From NCBI RefSeq assembly GCF_011947285.1, contig NZ_JAAOZT010000009.1:372001-436000 (forward strand): DNA of 64,000 nt, read 5' to 3'. Positions 28,754 through 38,585 of this stretch are shown here, piece by piece. The DNA is from Glaciimonas immobilis. GTDB lineage: Bacteria > Pseudomonadota > Gammaproteobacteria > Burkholderiales > Burkholderiaceae_D. Each line of letters begins with the position of its first letter. Position 1 is the first letter of the stretch. A program made the position numbers and the translations under genes. A model generated the notes under the pieces. The model was not told where the DNA came from and searched no databases. It saw only the letters and a program-made list of their open reading frames with translations.

Positions 28754-30310
28754 ATGACGTTGGCGGTATTAAAAAGTCGGGCGTTGGCAGGGATGCAAGC
28801 CCCGGAAGTCACCGTCGAAGTGCACCTCGCCAACGGCCTGCCCTCATTTACTATCGTTGGGTTGCCGGAGACCGAGGTCAAGGAATCCAAGGACCGGGTC
28901 AGGGCGGCGTTACAAAATGCCTGTTTTGAATTCCCTTCACGCAGAATAACCGTCAATCTGGCACCAGCAGATTTGCCAAAAGAGTCAGGCCGCTTTGATT
29001 TGCCGATCGCGCTTGGGATTTTGGCAGCTTCCGGTCAAATGCCCGCAGACCAACTGGATCGTTATGAGTTTGCCGGCGAGCTTTCTCTTTCTGGCGAATT
29101 GCGGCCTATCCGTGGCGCGCTGGCGATGACCTTTGCGATGACCACTTCCAGCGCCAATCCTGCGACGGCTGAAGCGCGTCGCGATCAACCCGCCAGAAAG
29201 CAACGCGCATTTATTCTGCCGCGGCAAAACGCTGACGAGGCCGCGTTAGTGACCGATGCAGCAATTTTCCCCGCAGACTCGTTGCTGCATGTATGTGCAC
29301 ATTTTTCCGCCAAAAGTGCGGAAGGGCGGTTAACGCGCCACGTTGCTGCCCGGCAAGTGCGCACGCCGCACTACCTCGATTTCAGCGACGTTAAGGGACA
29401 ATTACAAGCCAAGCGAGCACTGGAAGTCGCTGCTGCAGGCGGTCATAGCGCATTGCTAATCGGACCGCCCGGTACCGGTAAATCGATGTTGGCGACCCGC
29501 TTTGCCGGAATACTGCCGCCGATGACCGATCAGGAAGCATTAGAATCTGCCGCCGTGCAATCGTTGACCAGCGGGTTTTCCAGTAGCAGCTGGAAGGTGC
29601 GACCCTACCGCGCACCGCATCACACAGCCTCGGGCGTGGCGTTGGTTGGTGGCGGTGGCGTGCCAAGGCCGGGCGAAATTTCGCTCGCTCATCGCGGGGT
29701 CCTGTTTCTGGACGAATTGCCGGAATTTGATCGACGCGTTTTAGAAGTATTAAGGGAACCGCTAGAGTCTGGTCGCATCACCATCTCGCGCGCGGCACGG
29801 CAGGCAGATTTCCCCGCCTGCTTTCAATTAATCGCCGCGATGAATCCTTGCCCGTGCGGGTATCTTGGTCATGCTTCCAATAAATGTCGTTGCACCCCAG
29901 ATAATATCGCACGCTATCAGGACAAGATTTCCGGCCCCTTGCTGGATCGGATCGATATGCAGATTCAAGTTGGATCGCTGCGCCATGACGAGCTAAAAAA
30001 ACAGGCCGATGGCGAACCGTCCAGCCAGATTGCCGAGCGCGTGGCACGCGCGCATGCGATCCAGTTAGCGCGGCAGGGCAAGGGCAACAACGCATTATCG
30101 ACGACTGATATTGATGCGTATTGTCAGGCCGATGCGGAAGGAGAGAAGTTACTGCAGACTGCCATGACGCATCTCAACTGGTCAGCCCGCGGCTATCACC
30201 GCGTACTTAAACTCGCGAGAACGATAGCCGATCTTGCGTCCTCCGAGAACATCGTAAAAACGCACGTGGCAGAAGCGATTCAATACCGGCGGGCGTTGCG
30301 GGAGAAATAG
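28754..30310 (+). CDS. comM: ComM/YifB family AAA ATPase (Mg-chelatase-like)
   Basis: A 518-residue hexameric helicase-type ATPase; in naturally competent bacteria ComM promotes branch migration during integration of foreign DNA. The N-terminal domain contains GLPSFTIVGLPETEVKESKDRVRAA (positions 28-52). The AAA domain has Walker A GPPGTGKS at about residues 237-244, Walker B GVLFLDELPEF, and the zinc-like motif NPCPCGYLGH...CRC. An Ala/Arg/Thr-rich stretch at about 130-152 looks like an insert relative to family members I recall. Start ATG 28754. Confidence 0.93.
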   Translation: MTLAVLKSRALAGMQAPEVTVEVHLANGLPSFTIVGLPETEVKESKDRVRAALQNACFEFPSRRITVNLAPADLPKESGRFDLPIALGILAASGQMPADQLDRYEFAGELSLSGELRPIRGALAMTFAMTTSSANPATAEARRDQPARKQRAFILPRQNADEAALVTDAAIFPADSLLHVCAHFSAKSAEGRLTRHVAARQVRTPHYLDFSDVKGQLQAKRALEVAAAGGHSALLIGPPGTGKSMLATRFAGILPPMTDQEALESAAVQSLTSGFSSSSWKVRPYRAPHHTASGVALVGGGGVPRPGEISLAHRGVLFLDELPEFDRRVLEVLREPLESGRITISRAARQADFPACFQLIAAMNPCPCGYLGHASNKCRCTPDNIARYQDKISGPLLDRIDMQIQVGSLRHDELKKQADGEPSSQIAERVARAHAIQLARQGKGNNALSTTDIDAYCQADAEGEKLLQTAMTHLNWSARGYHRVLKLARTIADLASSENIVKTHVAEAIQYRRALREK

Positions 30311-30330
30311 GCTAGCGGGGTGCAAATCTC

Positions 30331-30388
30331 GGTTGTGCTCGATTGTGCTCGATTGTGCTCGTTTGTGCCCGAGTGCGCCTGAGCGCGC
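30331..30388. repeat. Degenerate 10-base tandem repeat after comM
   Basis: The unit GATTGTGCTC is repeated in a 10-base register about five to six times. The first three units are nearly identical; the last decay to GTTTGTGCCC, GAGTGCGCCT and GAGCGCGCTT. It sits between the convergent comM and DTW-domain genes. Confidence 0.7.
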
Positions 30389-30398
30389 TTTCTGATTT

Positions 30399-31049
30399 CT
30401 ACTCTGCAAGAACGTGATTAACGTGATTACGCAGGTAGGTTTGCTCACCCATCGCCGCAATTTGCTGATCGATGAGCGCTTCAAAAGGCACTAACAACGC
30501 ATCGAAATTACGCGGCGCTTCCAACAAGTTGAGCGCACAAACAATCGCCTCCAGCGTGGAGATCATGCCGGGCGCGGGTGCCTTGCGTAAGCGATAGCGC
30601 GACTGGCGCCCTGCGGGCAAGGCAATTCGCGGCAACAGCGATAATGCCGGATTAACGTGCAATAGTTTGCGCGCTTTGCGCCACGTGCCGTCCAGCACCA
30701 CCAGCAGTAAAGGTTTGGCGTCCGTTTCTTCAATAGGCGCAACCAGCGTTTGCGCCTGATCACCGGGAAATAACAGGCAAGGCTGATAAACTGGATCAGC
30801 CAGCAATGTCGGCAAATCGGGAAATGTCTCGCCAATAAGCAACGCCGCATTGTTCAATCCCAGCGCCGCCAGTCGTGCCGTGTTTAATGCATGATCGGTT
30901 TCGCTCGGATGCTGTAACACCACTATCCGCGTCCGACTATCAAGGTGCGGAACCAGATGGCACAGACAGCGTGCAAGTGGGCGCGTGCATTGGATGCATC
31001 GCGTTCGGGAAGTGTGGGAAGTTGATAAATTGTTAGACGACATATGCAT
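30399..31049 (-). CDS. tapT: DTW-domain tRNA-uridine aminocarboxypropyltransferase
   Basis: A 216-residue DTW-domain protein (YfiP/TapT type), which transfers the 3-amino-3-carboxypropyl group of SAM to a tRNA uridine (acp3U). The N-terminal zinc-ribbon-like motif is CIQCTRPLARCLC. The following IVVLQHPSETDHALNTARL and LLLVVLDGTWRKARKL are characteristic, with DGTW in place of the name-giving DTW. Start could be ATG 31049 or the ATG two codons later. It is convergent with comM. Confidence 0.85.
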   Translation of the reverse strand: MHMSSNNLSTSHTSRTRCIQCTRPLARCLCHLVPHLDSRTRIVVLQHPSETDHALNTARLAALGLNNAALLIGETFPDLPTLLADPVYQPCLLFPGDQAQTLVAPIEETDAKPLLLVVLDGTWRKARKLLHVNPALSLLPRIALPAGRQSRYRLRKAPAPGMISTLEAIVCALNLLEAPRNFDALLVPFEALIDQQIAAMGEQTYLRNHVNHVLAE

Positions 31050-31133
31050 GGGCGTGTCTGCTCGTAATAATGATTTACAACCTCATTTAATGTAGTGATC
31101 CGGCGGTCGTTCGGCATCAGCATTTTATGCGTT

Positions 31134-31826
31134 TTATTTGTTTCGGTATTGCGCAACGTGGTCGTCGATACCAGCATAGTCGGCAATATACTGTGGGGTG
31201 AGATCCGTTTTGTTGCGCCTTGGATCGGGATCCGGCGCAGCAAATGTGATTGCGGCGGGAATCACCCCAATCCAGGTCGGCCAGTCGGGCGTATCGGCCT
31301 CCTCATCTGGAAATTCGTCGCGGATTTTGCCTGCGGCCTGATCCAGTTTGACCCGCATCACCGCAATCGCACGCAGTTCTTTTTCCTTTGGTGGCCTGAT
31401 ATCCGGCCAGCGTCCTGGCAATACCTGGTCCATAAAGGCGCGCATTGCCGCCTCCTTGTTTAACTTTTTCCCCACCTCCTCAACATGTCCGCGGATGACG
31501 ACGGAACGAAAATTATAAGAATGATTAAACGCGCTGTGTCCCAGTACCAACCCATCGAACAACGCAATTGAGATACAGACCTCGTTCCCTATCAGCTGGT
31601 TGCTCAAACGTCCTTTATTCGCAGAATGAAAATATAAATATTGACCATCGCGCCAGCAGGCCAAGGGAATCGCTGTCGGTTTGTCATTCTGGATAAACGA
31701 AATATGGCACAAATAGCTGGCATCAATGACAGCGTTGACTTCGTCTTTATTGTAGCGGGCACCGTCAGCTGTACGTTTTACGCGATATTCTTCCTGTACG
31801 GGGTAGAGGGTGTCAGCGTTTTCCAT
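31134..31826 (-). CDS. Pyridoxamine 5'-phosphate oxidase-family (FMN-binding split-barrel) protein
   Basis: A 230-residue flavin-nucleotide-binding split-barrel protein. The family strand pattern is seen in YLCHISFIQNDKPTAIPLA, YLYFHSANKGRLSNQL and NFRSVVIRGHVEEV. It is longer than the minimal fold, with a C-terminal tail WPTWIGVIPAAITFAAPDPD found in the NimA-like/uncharacterised branch. No substrate can be assigned. A possible short gene ends two bases before its start. Confidence 0.8.
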   Translation of the reverse strand: MENADTLYPVQEEYRVKRTADGARYNKDEVNAVIDASYLCHISFIQNDKPTAIPLACWRDGQYLYFHSANKGRLSNQLIGNEVCISIALFDGLVLGHSAFNHSYNFRSVVIRGHVEEVGKKLNKEAAMRAFMDQVLPGRWPDIRPPKEKELRAIAVMRVKLDQAAGKIRDEFPDEEADTPDWPTWIGVIPAAITFAAPDPDPRRNKTDLTPQYIADYAGIDDHVAQYRNK

Positions 31827-31828
31827 AC

Positions 31829-32059
31829 TTATGCAATTTCCGCTTGTTTATCGAAAGGATTAAGATTTGGCTTCGGGAGGCTATAAGTAAGAGCTTGGGA
31901 TCCACGTTTGATAAAATGAGAAGAATAGGTCATAGCTCCTAATCTTTTACTCGAACTTGGTGCAGTTAAATCAGAATTTCTGTTCTTTTGATAGCGTGAG
32001 TTCGTACCCGTGTTAAACATTGGTGGATGTGACTCTTTTTTCTGGTCAACTGGTCGCAT
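31829..32059 (-). CDS. Small hypothetical protein upstream of the PNPOx-family gene
   Basis: A 76-codon open frame starting MRPVDQKKESHPP, with AGAGG about eight bases before the ATG and a stop only two bases before the next gene, which would fit translational coupling. It has no recognised domain, is basic and Ser/Asn-rich, and lies in an A/T-rich region. It may be a chance open frame. Confidence 0.35.
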   Translation of the reverse strand: MRPVDQKKESHPPMFNTGTNSRYQKNRNSDLTAPSSSKRLGAMTYSSHFIKRGSQALTYSLPKPNLNPFDKQAEIA

Positions 32060-32541
32060 AGGCTGCACCTCTCAAATAGAATTTTTGAAAGCATGTATGA
32101 TTTTTTAATTTCTCGGAAGAAATGAATGTGAAAATGCCTAAAGTTAGGTGTTTTACTTAGTTTGGAAATAATGTGGACCAAGGAGTCTAAACTGCAGATT
32201 ACTTAACCTTTAGATCTTCTGAGGAATTTCACTTTCTGATACCGATTGAATATACGGCACATAAAAGAATTGCTATAAAACCATTAAATATTAATTATCT
32301 TTCGCCATAAAACCACAATTTTTTTTCGAATAATTAAGGCCCGCTGTCACATCTGCTTGCAATTGACGTTAACGTTTTGCATTAAACACGTGACAAAAAC
32401 GCGACATGGGGTAGTATAGAATTGAAGTACTTTAATTACAGTCTCTGTCTTGAAAAAAGGAGCAAAGCAACTATTTACACGGGCTGGCTTGAAAACTGCT
32501 TATTGATCATCACCTTCTGTCTAACTTTACAGGGAGCGCAT
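32060..32541. other. A/T-rich intergenic stretch before the DUF3567 gene
   Basis: About 480 bases with no supported gene. The part 32090-32350 is clearly richer in A/T than its surroundings. GTGACA at 32390-32395 with TAGTAT 16 bases later is a possible promoter for the DUF3567 gene, at low confidence. Confidence 0.35.
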
Positions 32542-32799
32542 ATGAACCTGATCTACAACAGTGACCAATACAGCGTCGTCGAATTCGGGGCGGATGACCA
32601 AAGAGAAGCACTTCGCTTTGGCGGATACGAAATTGTCGACAAATCTTTTAAACGTGAAATCTTTATTGCGGGCGCTTTAGCGGAATTTTTCCGTCAGGGA
32701 GTTGAAGAACTCATTGCCTCGGAGCCCACTATTGAAGATATCGATGCGTTTCTCGGTAACTATGATGCTTTGATGAGTCAGCCAGTGACGTTGCAATAA
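32542..32799 (+). CDS. DUF3567 family protein
   Basis: An 85-residue protein of a family restricted, as far as I know, to betaproteobacteria. It begins MNLIYNSDQYSVVEF and contains GGYEIVDKSFKREIFIAG and AEFFRQGVEELI. Function is unknown. The longer open frame upstream is ignored because ATG 32542 has AGGGAG at 32531-32536. A strong terminator follows. Confidence 0.88.
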   Translation: MNLIYNSDQYSVVEFGADDQREALRFGGYEIVDKSFKREIFIAGALAEFFRQGVEELIASEPTIEDIDAFLGNYDALMSQPVTLQ

Positions 32800-32822
32800 G
32801 CTTTAATCTGCGAAATAAATAC

Positions 32823-32851
32823 AAAGGGGAGCCGAATGGGCTCCCCTTTTT
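32823..32851 (+). terminator. Terminator between DUF3567 gene and kup
   Basis: Hairpin AAAGGGGAGCC-GAAT-GGCTCCCCTTTTTT with a good T run on the plus strand; it may also serve the convergent kup transcript, though the T run there is shorter. Confidence 0.85.
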
Positions 32852-32920
32852 TATGTGCGGTATTGCACGCCACCTGTGCGGATCTGTTTTATTCAGATCC
32901 GCTGACAGGCGTACCAACGC

Positions 32921-34822
32921 TTAGATTTCTACTTTGGTCCCTAGCTCCACCACCCGATTGATGGGGATATGGAAAAAGTCTGAAGGTTTGGCGCCGTTGG
33001 CGTACATCCACGCAAAAAGCTTCTCACGCCAGAGCCACATGCCGGGTAAATTACTTGGCACTATCGTATCGCGGGCGAGGAAGAACGACGTATCCATCAA
33101 GTCGAACTCATGTCCAAACTGGGCGTTGGTCAAATTCATGACGGTATTGACGTCGGGCGCTTCCTTGAAGCCGAAGGCTGCGCGCAGCAAATACACCTCG
33201 CCGCCTAATTCCTTTAGCGTCAGGCGTTTGTTATCGTCCACAAACGGAATATCCCAGATACTGATTTTGAGGAAAAAGACGCGTTTGTGCAGAATCCGGT
33301 TGTGCTTCAGGTTGTGCAGCATAGCGACCGGAACCGTCGCGACGTTGCCGGTCAGAAAAACTGCGGTGCCATCAACCCGATGCGGCGGGTGGGCTAGCAA
33401 ACCGTCAATGAAGGGTTCAAGTGGAATACCTTCATCCTGACTCCGCTCGCGCAACAACATGCGGCCCGAGTACCAGGTGATGAGTAGAAAGAAAGTAATT
33501 ACGCCGAGCAATATCGTGAACCAGCCGCCGTCAGGGATCTTCATCAGATTAGCGGCGAAGAAGCCAAAATCAATCAAAAAGATTGCGCCAATAATCACCG
33601 CAACTACTAACGGGTGCCATTTCCATAACGTGCGCATGACGACAGCTAATAGCATCGTTGTAATCAGCATGGTGGCGGTGACCGCGACACCGTAAGCGGC
33701 CGCCAGATTGTCGGACTTTTTGAAAGCCAGCACCACGGCCACGACCAATACCATCAACATCCAGTTGATGACGGGTACATAGATCTGACCGCGTTCATCT
33801 TCTGAGGTGTGCAAAATTCTCATACGTGGCACGAAACCGAGCAAAATGGCCTGACTGGTCAGTGAGAAAGCACCAGAAATAACAGCTTGCGATGCGATCA
33901 CGGTTGCAAATGTGGACAGGATTACCATCGGCAGGAGCAGTGCGTCGGGCACCATCAGATAGAACGGATTCGATACTGCAGCGGGGTTTATAATCAAATT
34001 GGCGCCCTGACCAAAATAACACAGCATCAACGAAGGCATGACCGTATATAGCCAGGCGAAACGAATCGGCCTTACACCGAAATGTCCCATGTCCGCATAT
34101 AACGCTTCGACGCCCGTGAGCACCAGCACAACGGAGCCAAGAACCACAAATGCCAGTTGCGCATGCTCGATGACAAACTGAATGGCGTAGTAAGGATTGA
34201 CTGCCGCAAGAATTTCCGGTGCCTTGGCGATGTTATACGCGCCGAGCAGGCCGAGAGAAACAAACCACACGAGCATCACGGGACCGAACAGTTTGCCGAC
34301 GATTGAGGTGCCATGACGCTGGATTAAAAACAGCATGATGATGATTGCGACCGTCAGCGGGATGATGAAATTAGCGAGTTTCGGGGTGGCAATACCCAAA
34401 CCCTCAACCGCGGAGAGAACCGAAATTGCGGGTGTAATGACCACATCGCCATAAAACATGCAGGCCCCGAAGACACCCAGCATCATCAGCCATTTGGCCC
34501 AGGGCGAGCCGCTTTTTGCAGTGCGTAAAGCGAGCGCCATTAACGCCAGTACGCCGCCCTCACCATTATTGTCGGCCCGCATCACCAGATAGATATACTT
34601 TAGGGTCACGACGATCATGATCGCCCAAAACAGCATGGAGATAATTCCCATGACTGCATTGGATGAAAAAGGGATGCCGTGCTCGGGACTAAAGCTCTCT
34701 TTCAGCGCATACAGCGGACTAGTGCCGATATCGCCGAACACGACGCCCAATGCGCCAAGGGTGATGACGTGTAATCGCGCTGAACTAAAAGGTGCTTGAA
34801 GTGGGATTTGCGCATTGCTCAT
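32921..34822 (-). CDS. kup: Potassium uptake protein Kup
   Basis: A 633-residue KUP/HAK/KT potassium-proton symporter. The signature [21 protein letters not shown] is at the N-terminus, followed by about twelve membrane segments to residue ~440 and a cytoplasmic C-terminal domain with [21 protein letters not shown]. The start ATG 34822 (MSNAQIPLQ) is chosen over the upstream extension of 41 codons, which lacks family character. It stands alone, convergent with the DUF3567 gene. Confidence 0.95.
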   Translation of the reverse strand: MSNAQIPLQAPFSSARLHVITLGALGVVFGDIGTSPLYALKESFSPEHGIPFSSNAVMGIISMLFWAIMIVVTLKYIYLVMRADNNGEGGVLALMALALRTAKSGSPWAKWLMMLGVFGACMFYGDVVITPAISVLSAVEGLGIATPKLANFIIPLTVAIIIMLFLIQRHGTSIVGKLFGPVMLVWFVSLGLLGAYNIAKAPEILAAVNPYYAIQFVIEHAQLAFVVLGSVVLVLTGVEALYADMGHFGVRPIRFAWLYTVMPSLMLCYFGQGANLIINPAAVSNPFYLMVPDALLLPMVILSTFATVIASQAVISGAFSLTSQAILLGFVPRMRILHTSEDERGQIYVPVINWMLMVLVVAVVLAFKKSDNLAAAYGVAVTATMLITTMLLAVVMRTLWKWHPLVVAVIIGAIFLIDFGFFAANLMKIPDGGWFTILLGVITFFLLITWYSGRMLLRERSQDEGIPLEPFIDGLLAHPPHRVDGTAVFLTGNVATVPVAMLHNLKHNRILHKRVFFLKISIWDIPFVDDNKRLTLKELGGEVYLLRAAFGFKEAPDVNTVMNLTNAQFGHEFDLMDTSFFLARDTIVPSNLPGMWLWREKLFAWMYANGAKPSDFFHIPINRVVELGTKVEI

Positions 34823-35281
34823 GGTTTCTTTCTTATCTATGTCACTAAGGGGTGGCGCAATCAGGTGGATGCCCCGTTCGCTGCGCTTTGGCCCGTTGTT
34901 TGCATTGCTAATGTTGTTATTCTGTGATTGTGGCGCACCGCACAATCTGCCGGATTCTACGCTTGAACCCGAGTCCCAACCAGTCGTGCCTATGGGTCGT
35001 TGCTAAAATACATCTGTCCCTGCTCGTGATTGCAACGAAGTTGACATTACAAGAAACTCTTTCTGAGTTTGCTTGCGCTATCGTAACGTCATTAACTATG
35101 TATGAGGCTGCTCAAAAGCGGGAGATCACGCCATCCCGTAACATACTGCACCTTCGCGATAAAACATTCATTTATATTCACAATTGTTTCTAAATCAACC
35201 ATAGCATGGTCCTACTTACCGGCGAGTAATAATTGCGTGAGCTGGTCATATAATTTTAGTTTTGCACCTACGCATCAACCC
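34823..35281. other. Intergenic stretch between rsmI and kup
   Basis: A 459-base gap between two minus-strand genes. Short open frames are present but none has protein-like composition. The kup promoter is presumably here. No terminator for rsmI was recognised. Confidence 0.4.
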
Positions 35282-36190
35282 TTAATCTGATGCAGCTTTT
35301 ATTTCCAGGGCCCGGTCATACAATGCGTTTTTTTTATGTCCGGTAATCTGTGCTGCGAGCGAAGCCGCCTGCTTTACCGATAAGTCAGCCAATAAGATAT
35401 TCAGGATACGGTCTGCTTCAGCGCCGTCATCGACCACTGCCTGGGCCGCCTCTATGAGCAAAACAAATTCTCCTTTTTGGCGCATCGGGTCGGCAGCTAT
35501 CCATGCGGGTGCTTCGCTTAGCGGGCAGCGGTGTACGGTCTCGAACAGTTTGGTGAGTTCTCGCGCCAGGACGACTTGACGGGTCGGACCGAAAGCATGC
35601 AGCAACGCGTCAACGGTCTCAATGATCCGGTGTGGTGCTTCGTATAGTACTAGCGTCGCAGCGACATTGGCCAGACCGGCCAGCATCGTTTCACGCTGAC
35701 GCGCTTTACTCGGCAAAAATCCGATGAATTGAAATTGATCATTGACCAGACCGCTGACCGACAACGCCGTGATAGCGGCTGATGGTCCCGGTAACGGCAG
35801 CGCCCGCAAGCCTGCTTTAAGCACGGCGTCGACGATCCGCGCACCCGGATCGGACACCCCCGGGGTCCCGGCGTCAGAAACCAGCGCGATACGTTCCCCG
35901 GCTTGCAGTCTGGCCACGATCTTTTCTGCCGCCTCATGCTCGTTGTGTTGATGCGCTGCCAGAAGTGGCTTGGAAATGCCATAGCGATTCAGCAAATGCG
36001 CAGTATTGCGGGTGTCCTCACAGGCGACTGCATCCACTAGCGACAAGACATGCAGCGCGCGCAGACTAATATCGCAGACATTTCCGATTGGTGTGGCAAG
36101 CACATATAATGTCGACAGCGGATATGTTTGCAGCCCTACCTCCGACATAATCGGTAGGGAAAAAAGGTTGCTGGCAGATTGTTCAGTCAT
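35282..36190 (-). CDS. rsmI: 16S rRNA (cytidine-2'-O-)-methyltransferase RsmI
   Basis: A 302-residue tetrapyrrole-methylase-fold enzyme that 2'-O-methylates C1402 of 16S rRNA with SAM. Motifs: LYVLATPIGNVCDISLRAL, CEDTRNTAHLLNRYGI, LVSDAGTPGVSDPGARIV and PLPGPSAAITALSVSGL. The open frame extends further upstream. I take ATG 36190 (MTEQSASNLF), though ATG 36148 (MSEVGLQTY) is possible, and neither has a strong ribosome site. It is divergent from the lpoA-like gene, only 11 bases away, so the promoters must overlap coding sequence or the true start is downstream. Confidence 0.9.
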   Translation of the reverse strand: MTEQSASNLFSLPIMSEVGLQTYPLSTLYVLATPIGNVCDISLRALHVLSLVDAVACEDTRNTAHLLNRYGISKPLLAAHQHNEHEAAEKIVARLQAGERIALVSDAGTPGVSDPGARIVDAVLKAGLRALPLPGPSAAITALSVSGLVNDQFQFIGFLPSKARQRETMLAGLANVAATLVLYEAPHRIIETVDALLHAFGPTRQVVLARELTKLFETVHRCPLSEAPAWIAADPMRQKGEFVLLIEAAQAVVDDGAEADRILNILLADLSVKQAASLAAQITGHKKNALYDRALEIKAASD

Positions 36191-36201
36191 GGGAGTTATT
36201 A

Positions 36202-37353
36202 ATGTTATACAAATGGGCAAAGCCGTTATCGTCAATCTTGGCGGGTATCTTGATGCACGGATTGTGCCCCGCGGCGCTGGCAAATACAACCACTGTGGAG
36301 CAGGTCGCTAATGATATTGGCACCAATCATATCCCGCTGGCGAGCATTGCCTTAATTTTGCCTATGCGTTCGGGGCCGCTGGGTAGCGCCGCCGATGCTC
36401 TTCGGAGCGGGTTTTTGGCCGCCTACGAACGCGATAAAGGTGGTCTGGCGGTGACCATCATTGAGGCCGCAGATACGCCAGCCGAGATGCTCTCTGCCTA
36501 TCTTGCGGCGAGCCCCAAATTTGATATTCTGGTGGGCCCGTTATCCCGGACAGGCGTTACTGCCATCTTAAAAAACGGCCAGATCAGCAAGCCGACCATC
36601 GCTTTGACCCAGCCGGACTTTAGTGATGCCGACGAGTCGCGTCTGCCGACGCTATTGCTGCCCATCGGCCTGTCTCTGGAAGCCGAAGCCCGTCAGGTTG
36701 CCAACTTGGTCAGCACCGAGAAAGGTTTTGGCAAGGTCTTTGTGATTGCGACCGCCGTCAGTTGGCAGCGTCGGGTCGCGACCGCGTTTGCGCAGCAGGC
36801 GGCGAGCCTCGGACTAAAGACTGAGGTCCTTACGCTGGGCATGTCAAACGGTATCGCCAATCAGGGTGCGATGGAGCAACTCAATCAGCGGATTCAGACG
36901 GAAAATCCGACCGCACTCTTTGTCGCGCTGACCGCTGAGCAGGCGGTACAGGTACGCAGCGGAGTCGGTCCAGATACGCCGATGTATGGTATCTCCCAAT
37001 TAAATTCATTAATAAAAAGCGATAGTAATAACAGCTTGACCGACCTCAACGGTGTTCGACTGCTGGAACTTCCGTGGCTCCTGACGCCGGGCGACCCGGC
37101 CATCAGCGCCTATCCTCGTCCGATCGTTAATGATGGCGCTGCACGCAATGCTGATTTGGAGCGGCTGTACGCGCTGGGTATCGATGCGTTTAACGTGACC
37201 CGTCAAGTTGCTGCACGCAATGCGGCATTTCAGATCAATGGGGCTACCGGTAGATTAAACATTGGCTTTGGCCTCGGAACGCCTGCTTTTTCGCGGACCG
37301 AACCCAGGGCAGTGTATCGGGATGGTACGGTTGTGCCACTTGATGGACCCTGA
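36202..37353 (+). CDS. Penicillin-binding protein activator, LpoA/YraM-like
   Basis: A 383-residue exported protein with a periplasmic-binding-protein fold related to the C-terminal domain of E. coli LpoA (YraM), which stimulates PBP1A. The signal peptide covers about residues 1-28 (SSILAGILMHGLCPAALA); no clear lipobox cysteine pattern, although a Cys is present within the hydrophobic stretch. Motifs: IALILPMRSGPLGSAADALR, FDILVGPLSRTGVTAIL. It is shorter than LpoA because the N-terminal TPR half is absent. Start ATG 36202 follows GGGAG at 36191-36195. The order rsmI / lpoA / yraN / diaA / dolP is the same gene set as the E. coli yraLMNOP region. Confidence 0.82.
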   Translation: MLYKWAKPLSSILAGILMHGLCPAALANTTTVEQVANDIGTNHIPLASIALILPMRSGPLGSAADALRSGFLAAYERDKGGLAVTIIEAADTPAEMLSAYLAASPKFDILVGPLSRTGVTAILKNGQISKPTIALTQPDFSDADESRLPTLLLPIGLSLEAEARQVANLVSTEKGFGKVFVIATAVSWQRRVATAFAQQAASLGLKTEVLTLGMSNGIANQGAMEQLNQRIQTENPTALFVALTAEQAVQVRSGVGPDTPMYGISQLNSLIKSDSNNSLTDLNGVRLLELPWLLTPGDPAISAYPRPIVNDGAARNADLERLYALGIDAFNVTRQVAARNAAFQINGATGRLNIGFGLGTPAFSRTEPRAVYRDGTVVPLDGP

Positions 37354-37368
37354 GCGGTAGCAGGCGCC

Positions 37369-37818
37369 ATGAATTTTTTTAAATTATTTCCTTTGGGAAA
37401 GCCTGCGAATAACCCACCTTCAGCGACCTCGCCGGATCGGCGCAGTGCGCGCCAGATCAGGGGTCAGATGGCCGAAGATGCCGCCTTGCATTACCTGTTG
37501 CAGCGCAAACTTGTATTGGTTGAGCGCAACTTTAGTTGCAAAGGCGGCGAGATCGATTTGATTATGCTCGAATCCGGCAAATCCCCTCGCTCAACCGAAG
37601 ACCCGTCCGATTCGCTAGTGTTTGTGGAAGTCCGCCATCGCGCTGACCAGCGCCACGGTGGCGCGGCCGCAAGCGTCACGGTCAGCAAGCAACGCCGTTT
37701 GATCATTGCCGCACAACATTTTTTGCAACGATACCGGCAACCACCTGCATGCCGGTTTGATGTCATAGCGATGGATGGCGACGCCATCGAGTGGATTAAA
37801 AATGCGTTCGATGCCTGA
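37369..37818 (+). CDS. yraN: YraN family putative endonuclease
   Basis: A 149-residue protein of UPF0102, a restriction-endonuclease-like fold related to Holliday-junction resolvases; its biological role is unsettled. Motifs: AEDAALHYLLQRKLVLVERNF, KGGEIDLIMLE (with the E-x-D catalytic pair) and LVFVEVRHR (with the second Glu/Val/Lys-type cluster). Start ATG 37369 is 15 bases after the lpoA-like gene. A 20-residue insert with Ser/Asp near SGKSPRSTEDPSDS separates the two catalytic strands. Confidence 0.9.
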   Translation: MNFFKLFPLGKPANNPPSATSPDRRSARQIRGQMAEDAALHYLLQRKLVLVERNFSCKGGEIDLIMLESGKSPRSTEDPSDSLVFVEVRHRADQRHGGAAASVTVSKQRRLIIAAQHFLQRYRQPPACRFDVIAMDGDAIEWIKNAFDA

Positions 37819-37988
37819 GTAATCACAGGCACAGCGCGTACATAATCACGCATAGCCATACCGATTTTCGGAGGTCCCGAGCCTGCGTCCCATACGTGCA
37901 GCACTTGTCGAAAGAAGTCTATTGAAACTCTACCGCCCAATCTGCTACCCTATTTAACTCTTTTATACTGCTTACTAGACTGCCCATC

Positions 37989-38585
37989 ATGATCAATCAA
38001 CGTATCCTGGCCCATTTTCAAGAAAGTGCCGAACTTAAATCCAACGCGGCGGCGGAATTAGTGCAACCAATTGCAGCCGCCGTGGAACTAATGTTCTCAG
38101 CGTTGTCAAATGGAAACAAGATTCTTTGTTGCGGTAACGGCGGCTCTGCTGCCGATAGCCAGCATTTTGCGGCAGAACTGGTTGGTCGATTCGAGCGTGA
38201 ACGGTTGCCGCTGCCAGCAATGGCGCTTAGTACCGACACCTCGATTATCACTGCGATTGCTAACGATTATAGTTATACCGAGATATTTTCCAAGCAAGTC
38301 CAGGCATTTGGACAAGCGGGGGACGTATTGCTGGCCTTTACCACGTCAGGTAATTCAGCCAATATTCTGGCCGCGATTGATGTCGCGATAGAGCGCGATA
38401 TGCGGGTGGTGGCGTTGACCGGCAAAGGTGGCGGTGCCATGAACCAAAGACTGACCGAGGCAGATGTACATATCTGCGTGCCGCATGATCGTACTGCGCG
38501 CATTCAGGAAGTACACCTGTTGACAATACACTGCTTGTGCGACGGCATCGATGTCGCTTTATTTGGAGGAGATGTGAATGATTAG
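37989..38585 (+). CDS. diaA: DiaA-type SIS-domain protein (DnaA initiator-associating / phosphoheptose isomerase-like)
   Basis: A 198-residue SIS-fold protein. [20 protein letters not shown] is the sugar-phosphate-binding motif shared by GmhA and DiaA. Gene order (between yraN and dolP) favours DiaA, which binds DnaA and times replication initiation in E. coli; a phosphoheptose isomerase role cannot be excluded from sequence. It starts at ATG 37989 and its end overlaps dolP by eight bases. Confidence 0.85.
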   Translation: MINQRILAHFQESAELKSNAAAELVQPIAAAVELMFSALSNGNKILCCGNGGSAADSQHFAAELVGRFERERLPLPAMALSTDTSIITAIANDYSYTEIFSKQVQAFGQAGDVLLAFTTSGNSANILAAIDVAIERDMRVVALTGKGGGAMNQRLTEADVHICVPHDRTARIQEVHLLTIHCLCDGIDVALFGGDVND

